Below are positions 16,306 to 24,205 of a DNA stretch of 64,000 nucleotides, piece by piece. This DNA comes from Luteibacter aegosomatissinici (GTDB taxonomy: Bacteria > Pseudomonadota > Gammaproteobacteria > Xanthomonadales > Rhodanobacteraceae): contig NZ_CP095742.1 of the NCBI RefSeq assembly GCF_023078495.1, positions 3,472,001-3,536,000 on the forward strand, given 5' to 3'. Both the position numbers and the translations under genes were made by a program. Position 1 is the first letter of the stretch. Each line of letters starts with the position of its first letter. A model generated the notes under the pieces. The model made no database searches. It saw only the letters and a program-made list of their open reading frames with translations, and had not been told where the DNA came from.

Positions 16306-16671
16306 ATGCAGTATCCGCGCTTGATCGTTTCCCTTGCTTTCGCAGGTTCACTGGCCGCGGGCGCTGCGTTCGCCCAATCGGCACCATCACCCGCGCCCCA
16401 GCCCGCCGCTCACCCACAGGTCGAGGCAAGCGGGCAGAGTCCGCACGCTTCCACGCCGGGCGCGTCGGGTGAATCCACGGGAGCACCGGCGTATGCCGAT
16501 CTCGACAAGGACGGCAAGGGGATTACGAGGGGCCAGGTTCCGAAGGACGTTGAAGCGTTGAAGCAGCTTCGTGCGCACTTTGGCGAAGCCGACCTGGATC
16601 ACAATGGCCGACTCAGCGCCGCCGAGTACAATGCCTACGTCAACAAGAGCAGCGTCCCGCAACAAAACTGA
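16306..16671 (+). CDS. Secreted EF-hand calcium-binding protein
   Basis: A 121-residue protein with a Sec signal peptide (MQYPRLIVSLAFAGSLAAG, ending AFAQS). A Pro/Ala/Ser-rich stretch follows (about 24-60), then two EF-hand-like loops: DLDKDGKGITRGQ (a shortened, odd loop) and the canonical DLDHNGRLSAAE. It probably binds calcium in the periplasm. The start at 16306 follows GGAGGACTCC. Monocistronic; the role is unknown. Confidence 0.78.
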   Translation: MQYPRLIVSLAFAGSLAAGAAFAQSAPSPAPQPAAHPQVEASGQSPHASTPGASGESTGAPAYADLDKDGKGITRGQVPKDVEALKQLRAHFGEADLDHNGRLSAAEYNAYVNKSSVPQQN

Positions 16672-16735
16672 CCGCTCTTAACCTGGCGGGGCATCCCACG
16701 GGTGCCCCGCCACTTCCAGGGATGGCACGCAGCCC

Positions 16736-17407
16736 ATGATTCCAGACCGCTATGCGCGGCGGCGCATTGCCTCCCGCTTCAGCCAGCGGGGCGATCGTTT
16801 CTACATCCACGGCAAGCTCGCCACCGATCCTGTGTATTCGGCGTGCGCCATGGCCATCGCAGGCCGGCGCCTGCCCTTGCTCGATATCGGTTGCGGGTTG
16901 GGCATTCTTGGTCATTACCTGCATGCGTGTGACGCACTGGATGGGTACCTCGGCCTCGACAACGATCCGCGCAAGATCGCCATGGGCCAGGAAGCGGCCG
17001 AACGCGCCGGCCTCGCTGGCACGCTCACGTTACGCCAGGACGATGCGACATCACCGCAGGGCCTGCGCGGCCATGTCGCCATGCTGGATGTCCTCCACTA
17101 CCTGCCCGAAGAACGCCAGACGGTGTTGCTGGCCAACGCGGTGGACCATCTCTCCGACGATGGCGTGCTGATTCTGCGAACGGTTTTGCGCGACAGCTCA
17201 TGGCGTTTCCGCGCCACGGTCTTGGAAGAGCGCTTTATCAAGGCCGTGGGATGGATCCCCGGCGGCGCCCAGTATTTTCCCACGGAGGGCGATATTCGCC
17301 TTGCGCTGGAGCCTCGGGGCATCCATGTGCACTTCCGCCCCCTTTTTGGCCGCACCCCCTATAACAGCTGGCTGATGATTGCTTCACGCCACGCCAGGAG
17401 CCGGTAA
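16736..17407 (+). CDS. Class I SAM-dependent methyltransferase
   Basis: A 223-residue Rossmann methyltransferase. The SAM-binding motif I is PLLDIGCGLGILGHY (about residues 47-61), followed by GYLGLDNDPRKIAMG and the motif IV region AMLDVLHYLPEE. The N-terminus (MIPDRYARRRIASRF) is basic. The acceptor is not recognisable. In some aryl-polyene clusters a similar small methyltransferase methylates the head group, but this gene is over 30 kb away from that cluster, so a link is only speculative. Confidence 0.8.
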   Translation: MIPDRYARRRIASRFSQRGDRFYIHGKLATDPVYSACAMAIAGRRLPLLDIGCGLGILGHYLHACDALDGYLGLDNDPRKIAMGQEAAERAGLAGTLTLRQDDATSPQGLRGHVAMLDVLHYLPEERQTVLLANAVDHLSDDGVLILRTVLRDSSWRFRATVLEERFIKAVGWIPGGAQYFPTEGDIRLALEPRGIHVHFRPLFGRTPYNSWLMIASRHARSR

Positions 17408-17438
17408 GCCGGGCTGGCGTATGTTGCGCCGCAAAACG

Positions 17439-17447
17439 TGCTAGAAT
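17439..17447 (+). promoter_or_regulatory. Extended -10 promoter element and long leader of rhlE
   Basis: TG-C-TAGAAT at 17439-17447 fits an extended -10 element. If used, it gives a leader of about 195 nt before the rhlE start at 17648. The leader is GC-rich and C-rich with short inverted repeats, but I see no recognised riboswitch. Long 5' leaders are known on cold-shock helicase genes; that link is inference. Confidence 0.4.
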
Positions 17448-17647
17448 CGGCGGGTCGTGCCGCCGCTATCGACTCCCTTGCGGAGCTTCGGCGCCGGTCC
17501 TGAACCAGGGACCGCGCCCCTCCCCCACCCCCGAACAGCGCGCGCGACACCGGCCAGCCCGTTGCCCCCCTTGGCACGCGCGGCCGCCGAATTCATCGCT
17601 CGCGGCGCGGTTCCAGGGAACGCCCGGGCACACAGGAGTCACCCCCA

Positions 17648-19063
17648 ATGTCCTTTGAATCGCTGGGCCTCGCGCCCGCGTTGCTGCGCGCGCTTGGTGA
17701 AGCCGGGTACGAGAAGCCGACCCCGATCCAGGCCGCCGCCATTCCCGAGGTCCTCGCAGGCCACGACCTGATGGCCGCCGCCCAGACCGGCACCGGCAAG
17801 ACCGCCGCCTTCCTGCTCCCCGTCCTGCACAAGCTCGCCAACTCCGATTTCCGGGAAGGCCGCCGCCCCATCCGCGTGCTCATCCTTACGCCGACCCGCG
17901 AACTCGCGGCACAGGTCCAGGACAACCTCTCGGACTACGCCAAGTACGTGCGCATCAGCAGCACGGTGATCTTCGGTGGCGTTGGCATGGGTAACCAGCT
18001 GCACGCCCTGCGCCGTGGCGTCGAAGTCGTCGTGGCCACGCCGGGCCGCCTCATCGACCACATGATGCAGCGTTCGGTCGACCTCTCGAAGGTGGAAGTG
18101 CTCGTGCTGGATGAGGCCGACCGCATGCTCGACATGGGCTTCCTGCCGGCACTGAAGCGGATCCTCTCCGCCGTGCCGCAGAAGCGCCAGACGCTGTTGT
18201 TCTCGGCCACGTTCGCGCCGGAAATCAAGGCGCTTGCGCAACAGTTCATGCGCGATCCGCGTGAGGTTTCCACGGCCCCGGCCAACACCGTGGCAAACAC
18301 CGTGACGCACCGCGTGCACCCGGTGGATGCAGCGAAGAAGCGTGACCTGCTGCTGCACCTGCTCGCGCAGGACAGCCGCCGCCAGACGCTCGTCTTCAGC
18401 CGCACGAAGCACGGCGCGGACAAGCTCGTCCGTTTCCTGGAGGCCGCCGGCCTGCGCGCCGCCGCCATCCACGGCAACAAGAGCCAGAACGCCCGTACCC
18501 GCGCCCTGTCCGATTTCAAGAGCGGCCGCACGACGGTGCTGGTGGCCACCGATATCGCCGCGCGCGGTATCGATATCGACCAGCTGCCGGTGGTAATCAA
18601 CTTCGACCTGCCGATGGTGGCCGAGGATTACGTACACCGCATCGGCCGCACCGGCCGTGCCGGCGCCGAAGGCCAGGCCGTATCGCTGGTTAGCCACGAT
18701 GAATCGGGCCTGCTGCGCGATATCCGCCGCCTGCTGAAATCCGACCTTGAACTGGTGAACGTGGAAGGCTTCGAGCCGAGCACGCCGCTGCGCCTGGATG
18801 CCGGTGCGCCGCGTCCCAAGCAGCAGCAGCGCCAGGCGGGTGGTGGCGGTGGCCAGCGCCAGGGTCAAGGCCAGGGCCAGCGCCAGGGTGGCCAGCGCCA
18901 CGCCGGTGGCGGCCAGGGCGAAGGTGGCCAGGGCCGCTCGGGCAACGGCGGCCGCCCGTCCTCGCACCGCCCGCATGGCCATTCGGCGGCGGGTACGGGC
19001 GAGAACACCGGTAACCACAAGCGCCGTCGCCAGCGCCGTGGGCCGGCCACGAACAAGGCCTGA
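17648..19063 (+). CDS. rhlE: DEAD-box RNA helicase RhlE
   Basis: An ATP-dependent RNA helicase in ribosome assembly and RNA turnover. Motifs in order: Q-motif (FESLGL, PTPIQ), Walker A AQTGTGKT (45-52), PTRELA, TPGRLIDHM, DEAD (VLDEADRMLDMGF), SAT, and the C-terminal RecA motifs ARGIDI and HRIGRTGRAG. The tail from about residue 385 is low-complexity, Gly/Gln/Arg-rich (QRQAGGGGGQRQGQGQ) and ends in a basic patch KRRRQRRG, a probable RNA-binding extension. 471 residues. The AGGAGT ribosome binding site fits the start at 17648. Confidence 0.95.
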   Translation: MSFESLGLAPALLRALGEAGYEKPTPIQAAAIPEVLAGHDLMAAAQTGTGKTAAFLLPVLHKLANSDFREGRRPIRVLILTPTRELAAQVQDNLSDYAKYVRISSTVIFGGVGMGNQLHALRRGVEVVVATPGRLIDHMMQRSVDLSKVEVLVLDEADRMLDMGFLPALKRILSAVPQKRQTLLFSATFAPEIKALAQQFMRDPREVSTAPANTVANTVTHRVHPVDAAKKRDLLLHLLAQDSRRQTLVFSRTKHGADKLVRFLEAAGLRAAAIHGNKSQNARTRALSDFKSGRTTVLVATDIAARGIDIDQLPVVINFDLPMVAEDYVHRIGRTGRAGAEGQAVSLVSHDESGLLRDIRRLLKSDLELVNVEGFEPSTPLRLDAGAPRPKQQQRQAGGGGGQRQGQGQGQRQGGQRHAGGGQGEGGQGRSGNGGRPSSHRPHGHSAAGTGENTGNHKRRRQRRGPATNKA

Positions 19064-19154
19064 TGGCCTAGCCGCATGGGCGATGGTGCGCCCATGCGGC
19101 AATCGGGATCATGCGGGGCCAGGCAGGCTCTTTCCGATGTAGGTACCACCCCGC

Positions 19155-19595
19155 ATGACCCGTTTCCATCGTTACACCACGCAGATCCTGCGTACGCTGT
19201 TCGGCCTGTTCTTCATATTCTCCGGCCTGAACCATATTTTCGGGTTCTGGCAGCCGCCGGCACCGCACACCACGGCGGGCCGCGCATTCATCGCCGGCCT
19301 GGGCGCGAGTGGATTCATCATGCCGCTGCTGGGCGTGCTCTTCACTTACGCTGGCGTCGCCCTTGTCGCGCACCGCATGACCGCATTGGCGCTCCTGCTG
19401 CTGTCCGCGCCGGTCGTCGTCATCTTCGGCTTTCACTTCGTCACCGAAGGCGAGGCCTTCGGGATACATGTCTTCCTGCTGGCGATCTACCTGTGGCTGG
19501 CCTGGGAAGAGCGCGCGGCATGGGCCGCCCTGTTCGCCGCGGATGGCAAGAAGCCGGCCTCCGCCGGGACATCGCCCTTTACCCCTGCGTTCTGA
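19155..19595 (+). CDS. DoxX-family membrane protein
   Basis: A 146-residue inner-membrane protein with four hydrophobic helices. The DoxX-like first helix LRTLFGLFFIFSGLNHIFGF is typical, followed by a loop and helices around FIMPLLGVLFTYAGVALVA and ALLLLSAPVVVIFGF. Function unknown. Its last 17 bp overlap the end of the convergent rimJ-like gene. Confidence 0.75.
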   Translation: MTRFHRYTTQILRTLFGLFFIFSGLNHIFGFWQPPAPHTTAGRAFIAGLGASGFIMPLLGVLFTYAGVALVAHRMTALALLLLSAPVVVIFGFHFVTEGEAFGIHVFLLAIYLWLAWEERAAWAALFAADGKKPASAGTSPFTPAF

Positions 19596-20133
19596 CCTTT
19601 GCCGTGAGCACGTGGTCTTCCCATAGACCTTCGATCTTCAGGTAGCGCTTGGCATAGCCTTCCTTTTCAAAGCCAAGGCGTTCCAGCAGGCGGCCACTGC
19701 GGTCGTTGCGCGGCATGTAGTTCGCCATCACCCGGTGGAAATCCAGCGGGCCAAAGGCATAGCGTACCGCCGCGTCCAGCGCCTCGAACATGAGGCCCTT
19801 GCCCTCATGCCTGTGGCCGATGCCATAACCGAGGTGGCAGGCCTGGAATACGCCGCGCACCACGTTGGCGAAGGTGAAGCTACCGACCATTTCGCTGCTG
19901 TCCGGCGTCAGCATGACAAAGGGAAACCCGCGATCGGAGCGCGCGGCTTCCAGGCCGGCCTCGATCGTCTGCCGGCACCCTTCCAGCGTGTAGTGCGATG
20001 CGTTGCGCAAGGGTTCCCACGGCCGCAGGTGTTCACGGTTTTCCACGCGGTAGCGCAGCAGCAGCTCCGCCTCCTCGATATCAAGAAGGCGGATGAGCAG
20101 GCGCGGCGTGCGCATGCGGACGGGTTCGCTCAT
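19579..20133 (-). CDS. rimJ: GNAT N-acetyltransferase, RimJ-like
   Basis: A 184-residue GNAT protein related to RimJ/RimL, which acetylate the N-terminal alanine of ribosomal proteins. Features: the start RMRTPRLLIRLLD, ENREHLRPWEP (typical of RimJ), the acetyl-CoA region LGYGIGHRHEGKGLMFEAL, and HRVMANYMPRNDRSGRLLERLGF. The ATG at 20131-20133 overlaps the fghA stop by 4 bp (ATGA), so the two are translationally coupled. The 3' end overlaps doxX by 17 bp. The RimJ name is by motif resemblance. Confidence 0.82.
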   Translation of the reverse strand: MSEPVRMRTPRLLIRLLDIEEAELLLRYRVENREHLRPWEPLRNASHYTLEGCRQTIEAGLEAARSDRGFPFVMLTPDSSEMVGSFTFANVVRGVFQACHLGYGIGHRHEGKGLMFEALDAAVRYAFGPLDFHRVMANYMPRNDRSGRLLERLGFEKEGYAKRYLKIEGLWEDHVLTAKVRTQG

Positions 20134-20978
20134 GCGGCCAGCACTTTCGCGTGATGGCGCAGGTGATCTTCCACGAACGACTGGATGAAGTAGTAGCTGT
20201 GGTCGTAGCCGGCATGCATGCGTAGATCGAGCGGCTGTTTCGCGTCCTCGCAGGCTGCTTCGAAACGTTGCGGCTGCAACTGGTTGACCAGGAAACCATC
20301 CGCCTCGCCCTGGTCGATCAGGATGGTGCCGCTGAAGCGGGCACCGTCCTCGATCAGTGCGGTGGCGTCGTGCCTGCGCCACGCTTTCTTGTCATCGCCG
20401 AGGTAACGCGGAAACGCCTTCTGCCCCCAGGGCACCTGGGCGGGCGCCACGATCGGCGCAAAGGCGGATAGGGAGCGGTACCTGCCCGGGTTGCGCAGGG
20501 CCAGGGTCAACGCGCCATGGCCGCCCATGGAATGCCCAAAGATGCCCTGCCGGCCCATATCCACGGGGAAGCGCTCCTGAACCAGGCGGGGAAGCTCATC
20601 CACCAGATAGCTGTACATGCGGAAACGCGCCGACCACGGCGCCTGGGTCGCGTCGAGGTAAAACCCGGCGCCCTCGCCGAACTCCCAGTCGCCCGTGGCC
20701 CCGGCTATCTGGGTATCACGCGGGCTGGTATCGGGCATGACCAGGGCAAGGCCGAGCTCAGCGGCCAGGCGCTGGGCGCCGGCCTTGATCGTGAAGGTTT
20801 CCGCCGTGCAGGTCAGGCCGGCAAGGAACCAGAGCACCGGCACGGGGCCGTTTTCCGCCGCTGGCGGCAGGTAAACGGCAAACTTCATGGGCCCGCCGCA
20901 TACCTCGGAGGCATGCGTGTAAAAGCCCTGTACACCCCCGAAGCAGCGCTGCTCCGACACCGTCTCGATCGCCGCCAT
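20130..20978 (-). CDS. fghA: S-formylglutathione hydrolase
   Basis: A serine hydrolase (esterase D family) that completes glutathione-dependent formaldehyde oxidation, yielding formate and glutathione. The 282-residue protein has the nucleophile S150 in FGHSMGGHGALTLA, the acid in ILIDQGEADGFL and the His in GYDHSYYFI. LWFLAGLTCTAETF and MPDTSPRDTQI are family-specific. The start MAAIETV at 20978 was chosen as the conserved N-terminus. The partner dehydrogenase (AdhC/FrmA) is not adjacent; instead the gene is coupled to a rimJ-like acetyltransferase. Confidence 0.93.
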   Translation of the reverse strand: MAAIETVSEQRCFGGVQGFYTHASEVCGGPMKFAVYLPPAAENGPVPVLWFLAGLTCTAETFTIKAGAQRLAAELGLALVMPDTSPRDTQIAGATGDWEFGEGAGFYLDATQAPWSARFRMYSYLVDELPRLVQERFPVDMGRQGIFGHSMGGHGALTLALRNPGRYRSLSAFAPIVAPAQVPWGQKAFPRYLGDDKKAWRRHDATALIEDGARFSGTILIDQGEADGFLVNQLQPQRFEAACEDAKQPLDLRMHAGYDHSYYFIQSFVEDHLRHHAKVLAA

Positions 20979-21062
20979 GCCTTTACCCCTCTGGAAACTG
21001 ACCGACGAGTGTAACCCCGGCGTGACAAACAGCCACGGCGTGCCACGTAAGCCCCTGATCGC

Positions 21063-21071
21063 TGCTACAAT
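21063..21071 (+). promoter_or_regulatory. Extended -10 promoter element of deaD
   Basis: TG-C-TACAAT at 21063-21071 resembles an extended -10 box, 52 bp before the deaD ATG. The same TGCTA pattern occurs before rhlE and before the ACP gene at 48.56 kb. No clear -35 is seen. Confidence 0.4.
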
Positions 21072-21123
21072 ACCGTTACTGCCCGGCGCCGAATCCGCCG
21101 CCGCGCCCCTCCCCGAGGCTGCC

Positions 21124-22980
21124 ATGACATCCCCCGATACTGACAACGCTCCGGCCCTGCCCGGTTTCAGCGCGCTCGCGCTCGACGCTAACGTCGTCCG
21201 CGCCCTGACCGATGTGGGTTACGAGACCCCTTCGCCGATCCAGGCCGCCACCATCCCGCCGCTGCTCGAAGGCCGCGACGTGATCGGCCAGGCCCAGACC
21301 GGCACCGGCAAAACCGCGGCGTTCGCGCTGCCGGTCCTTTCGCGCATCGACGTGAAGCCGGGTAAGCCGCAGGCCCTGGTGCTTGCCCCCACGCGCGAGC
21401 TGGCCATCCAGGTGGCCGAAGCGTTCCAGAAGTACGCCACGTACATGCCGGGCTTCCAGGTCCTGCCGATCTACGGCGGCCAGAGCTACGGCCCGCAGCT
21501 GCAGGGCCTGAAGCGTGGTGCGCAGATCGTCGTCGGCACCCCCGGCCGCATCATCGATCACCTGGACAAGGGCACCCTGGATCTTTCCGCCCTGAAGTTC
21601 GTGGTCCTCGATGAGGCCGACGAAATGCTGCGCATGGGCTTCATCGACGATGTCGAGAAGCTGCTGCAGGCGACGCCGGAAGGCCGCCAGGTCGCCCTGT
21701 TCTCCGCGACCATGCCGTCGCCGATCCGCCGTATTGCGCAGACGTACCTGAAGGATCCGGTCGAGATCACGATCAAGAACAAGACCACCACCGCGGCGAA
21801 CATCCGCCAGCGTTACTGGTGGGTCAGCGGCGTGCACAAGCTCGATGCGCTTACCCGCATCCTCGAGGCGGAAAGCTTCGACGCCATGATCGTGTTCGCC
21901 CGCACCAAGTCGGCCACGGAAGAACTCGCCAGCAAGCTGCAGGCACGTGGTTTCGCGGCCGCCGCCATCAATGGCGACATGGCCCAGGCCCAGCGCGAGC
22001 GCGTGATCGACCAGCTGAAGAACGGCAAGCTCGATATCCTGATCGCCACTGACGTGGCCGCGCGCGGCCTGGACGTGGAGCGCATCAGCCATGTGCTGAA
22101 CTACGACATCCCGCACGACACCGAATCGTACGTGCACCGCATTGGCCGCACCGGCCGTGCAGGCCGTAACGGTGAGGCCATCCTGTTCGTGACGCCGCGC
22201 GAGAAGAACCTGCTCCGCCAGATCGAGCGCGCCACGCGCCAGCCGATCGAGCAGATGCAGCTGCCGACCATCGAGGCGGTGAACGATACGCGCGTGAACA
22301 AGTTCAACCAGCGCATCACCGATACGCTGGCCGCTGGCGACCTGGGGCTGTTCCAGCAGTTGGTGGAGAAGTACGAGCAGGAGCACAACGTGCCGGCGAT
22401 CGAGATTGCCGCCGCGCTGGCCAAGATCGCCCAGGGCGACCAGCCGCTGCTGCTCGAGCCGCCGGCCAAGCGCGAGTACTCCGAGCGCCCGCCGCGCGAG
22501 TACGATCGTGAGCGCCCGCAGCGCGATTTCGATCGCGACCGTGGCCCGCGTGATGGTGGCGATTTCAATGACCGCCGCCCGGTGCGCGAGGGCATGCGCC
22601 AGCCGCGCCCGCACGCCACGGAGTCGGGTAAGAAGACGTACCGCATTGAGGTGGGTCACGAGCACGGCGTGAAGCCGGGCAATATCGTGGGGGCGATTGC
22701 GAATGAGGGCGGCGTGGAAGCCAAGTTCATCGGCCGCGTGAGCATTCGCGACGATTACAGCCTGATCGATCTTCCGGATGGCATGCCGGCGGAGACGTTC
22801 AACCACCTGAAGAAGGTGTGGGTGGCGCAGCAGCAGCTGAAGATCAGCGAGTGGGATGGCACGGAGCAGCCGCAGAGCGGCGCACCGCCGCAGCGCCCGC
22901 GCGGTAATTTCCGCCCGCAGGGTGCCCGCTCGGGCGGCCCGGGTGGCGGCAAGCCGCCGCGCCGCAAGCGCGATTACTGA
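21124..22980 (+). CDS. deaD: DEAD-box RNA helicase DeaD/CsdA
   Basis: A cold-shock-type RNA helicase of 618 residues. Motifs: PSPIQ, Walker A AQTGTGKT (57-64), PTRELAIQ, TPGRIIDHL, VLDEADEMLRMGF, SAT, then VAARGLDV and HRIGRTGRAG. After the helicase core comes a DeaD-type dimerisation segment (EHNVPAIEIAAALAKIAQG), an Arg/Glu/Asp-rich linker, and a DbpA-type RNA-binding domain (TYRIEVGHEHGVKPGNIVGAI, GRVSIRDDYSLIDLPDGMP). A Gly/Arg/Pro-rich basic tail ends KPPRRKRDY. It is followed by a strong terminator and then the large inverted-repeat region. Confidence 0.95.
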   Translation: MTSPDTDNAPALPGFSALALDANVVRALTDVGYETPSPIQAATIPPLLEGRDVIGQAQTGTGKTAAFALPVLSRIDVKPGKPQALVLAPTRELAIQVAEAFQKYATYMPGFQVLPIYGGQSYGPQLQGLKRGAQIVVGTPGRIIDHLDKGTLDLSALKFVVLDEADEMLRMGFIDDVEKLLQATPEGRQVALFSATMPSPIRRIAQTYLKDPVEITIKNKTTTAANIRQRYWWVSGVHKLDALTRILEAESFDAMIVFARTKSATEELASKLQARGFAAAAINGDMAQAQRERVIDQLKNGKLDILIATDVAARGLDVERISHVLNYDIPHDTESYVHRIGRTGRAGRNGEAILFVTPREKNLLRQIERATRQPIEQMQLPTIEAVNDTRVNKFNQRITDTLAAGDLGLFQQLVEKYEQEHNVPAIEIAAALAKIAQGDQPLLLEPPAKREYSERPPREYDRERPQRDFDRDRGPRDGGDFNDRRPVREGMRQPRPHATESGKKTYRIEVGHEHGVKPGNIVGAIANEGGVEAKFIGRVSIRDDYSLIDLPDGMPAETFNHLKKVWVAQQQLKISEWDGTEQPQSGAPPQRPRGNFRPQGARSGGPGGGKPPRRKRDY

Positions 22981-22986
22981 TCGACG

Positions 22987-23014
22987 AAAAGCCCGGCTTC
23001 TGCCGGGCTTTTTG
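22987..23014 (+). terminator. Intrinsic terminator of deaD
   Basis: AAAA then GCCCGGC (22991-22997), loop TTCT, GCCGGGC (23002-23008) and a run of five T. It begins 6 bp after the deaD stop and lies just outside the left arm of the inverted repeat. Confidence 0.93.
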
Positions 23015-23022
23015 TTTACTGG

Positions 23023-23336
23023 CTCGCCTTCGGCTTCGCTCTGGTGAATCGGTTCATTCGCCTTCGCGAATGCGTGTGACCAGCGGCTTGCGCCGCCTCT
23101 TGCTTGTGGGCTTGAGGCCGAGAGCCGTCGGTGCCCACCCTCGCGTCGGATGCTGCGGCTGCGCCGCCGCGCCTTTGATTCGCGCACAAGGTGCGCTCCT
23201 ACAACCGCCGCCCCGTTAGCGAGCCATGGGCCAGCCCGATGTAAGGCTGGCCTACGGCCGCTCTCTTGTGCGGAACTCGCCTCGAGGGTGGGCACCGACG
23301 GCTCTTTTGACCCATGAGGTTGGGTGGTGGGAGAGC
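23023..23336 (+). repeat. Left arm of a ~313-bp inverted repeat
   Basis: This arm matches the reverse complement of 23892-24203 almost end to end. The segment 23173-23305 (133 bp) is identical, base for base, to the complement of 23922-24054. The arm is itself nested: agagccgtcggtgcccaccc starts at 23121 and its inverted copy ends at 23305. It also contains a REP (23177-23204) and an inner palindrome around the segment cagcccgatgtaaggctgg. Together with the 3' tail of deaD this fills 22981-23544, which otherwise has no gene I can support. Confidence 0.9.
23177..23204 (-). repeat. REP element (GTAG head, reverse orientation)
   Basis: On the minus strand it reads TTGTAGGAGCGCACC then TTGTGCGCGAA. 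The GCGCAC/GTGCGC stem and GTAG head match the REPs elsewhere in the window. Identical to the copy at 24023-24050 in the other arm. Confidence 0.75.
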
Positions 23337-23473
23337 CGCGGCGTTGTCTGCGGGCAGATTGGTGCGTTCGGACACGTACAGCGGACAGCGGCTTCGTCCG
23401 CGGACAGGGGTGATCGTGTGGCGTGGATGGCCGCAAACGGCGTCGTGGGGCCGTTTGTGGGTTGTGGTTTGGG

Positions 23474-23490
23474 TTGGCACGGCGGATGCA
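23474..23490 (+). promoter_or_regulatory. Candidate sigma-54 (RpoN) promoter
   Basis: TTGGCACG-GCGG-ATGCA: the -24 GG (23476-23477) and -12 GC (23488-23489) have the strict 10-nt spacing. TGGCACG is an exact match to the consensus TGGCACG-N4-TTGCA, with one mismatch in the -12 part. Predicted transcription start is about 23501, some 45 nt before the small ORF. An inverted repeat (GCGGAC at 23381-23386, GTCCGC at 23396-23401) about 75 bp upstream of the -24 could be an activator site. Both are motif matches only. Confidence 0.55.
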
Positions 23491-23544
23491 AAGTCTTGGG
23501 TAACGGGGCCTGGCCCCATCTGTCCCACCTCACGGAGCATTGCC

Positions 23545-23676
23545 ATGAAAGCTGAAACCTTCCTGCTGAAGTCCTTCTTCGTTGCTGCCGTGCTGACCTG
23601 TGTGTTGGCCATGGGTTCGTTTGTCACGGCCAGCCCGTCGCACCTGCCGGCGACGGTGGTGGCCGTGGCGCGGTGA
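23545..23676 (+). CDS. Small 43-residue hydrophobic, probably exported or membrane peptide
   Basis: The ORF starts with ATG 7 nt after ACGGAG, a plausible ribosome binding site. The peptide has a Lys-containing start (MKAETFLLKSFF), a hydrophobic core (VAAVLTCVLAMGSFV) and a possible signal-peptidase site after VTAS, leaving a tail of about 14 residues. It could equally be a single-TM peptide. It lies between the two inverted-repeat arms and downstream of a near-consensus sigma-54 promoter, which argues for a real gene. I do not recognise a family. Confidence 0.55.
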   Translation: MKAETFLLKSFFVAAVLTCVLAMGSFVTASPSHLPATVVAVAR

Positions 23677-23771
23677 TGGGTTACGGCGTCATCGCTGCGC
23701 CGGCTGATCGCGTGCAAGCACGCCCCCACACGAGCCTGACGCATCTATTTATCAAATCGCGACATAGCCAT

Positions 23772-23868
23772 GTAGGAGCCCACCCTGTGGGCGACATGTT
23801 CTCGCCGAGCGCGCAGGCCCTGCGGCGGTATCGCGAAAAGCTGTCGGCCACAGGGTGACCTCCTACAA
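23772..23868. repeat. REP doublet (tails facing)
   Basis: Forward copy GTAGGAGCCCACCCTGTGGG with GCGAC starts at 23772. The reverse copy, read from the minus strand as GTAGGAGGTCACCCTGTGG, ends at 23868. This is a two-REP unit of about 97 bp, the same length as those at 37.0, 38.1 and 42.0 kb. With the arms it fills 23677-24205, where I see no further gene. A degenerate REP (gatcgcgtgcaagcacgccc) also lies near 23707-23727. Confidence 0.8.
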
Positions 23869-23891
23869 GGGCATGGCGGCATAAGACGCGA

Positions 23892-24203
23892 GCTCGCCCC
23901 CACGCCACCTCATGGGTGAAGAGAGCCGTCGGTGCCCACCCTCGAGGCGAGTTCCGCACAAGAGAGCGGCCGTAGGCCAGCCTTACATCGGGCTGGCCCA
24001 TGGCTCGCTAACGGGGCGGCGGTTGTAGGAGCGCACCTTGTGCGCGAATCAAAGACATGGCGGCGTAGCCGCAGCATCGACGCGAGGGTGGGCACCGGCG
24101 GCTCTTCGCCTCAAGCCCGCCAGAGCGAGGCGGCGGATGCCGCTTAAGACACGCATTCGCGAACGCGAATGAACCGATTCACTAGCGCGAAACCGAAGGC
24201 GAG
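23892..24203 (-). repeat. Right arm of the ~313-bp inverted repeat
   Basis: Reverse complement of the left arm at 23023-23336, with the identical 133-bp core at 23922-24054. Outside the core the arms differ by scattered substitutions and a few short indels, so the whole pair still aligns from CTCGCCTTCGG at the outer end to CCCATGAGGT at the inner end. The outer end stops 2 bp short of the stop codon of the YkgJ-type gene. Confidence 0.9.
24023..24050 (+). repeat. REP element (GTAG head, forward orientation)
   Basis: TTGTAGGAGCGCACC followed by TTGTGCGCGAATC, the inverted twin of the REP at 23177-23204. Confidence 0.75.
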
Positions 24204-24205
24204 AG

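Noticed and set aside
17639-19102. 487-codon open frame on the minus strand
   Set aside because: Antisense to rhlE over its full length; no domain features.
21076-23436. 786-codon open frame on the minus strand
   Set aside because: Antisense to deaD and running into the inverted repeat; translation is Arg/Leu/Ala-rich with no recognisable domain.
23226-23555. 109-codon frame starting MGQPDVRLAYGRS in the left arm, and its near-twin at 23681-24001 on the minus strand
   Set aside because: Both begin with the same translation only because the DNA arms are inverted copies. They lack ribosome binding sites and diverge outside the repeat, so they are repeat-derived rather than genes.
23023-24203. 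Insertion sequence with long terminal inverted repeats
   Set aside because: No transposase frame lies between the arms, the arms are far longer than IS ends, and no target duplication is seen. A non-autonomous element remains possible.
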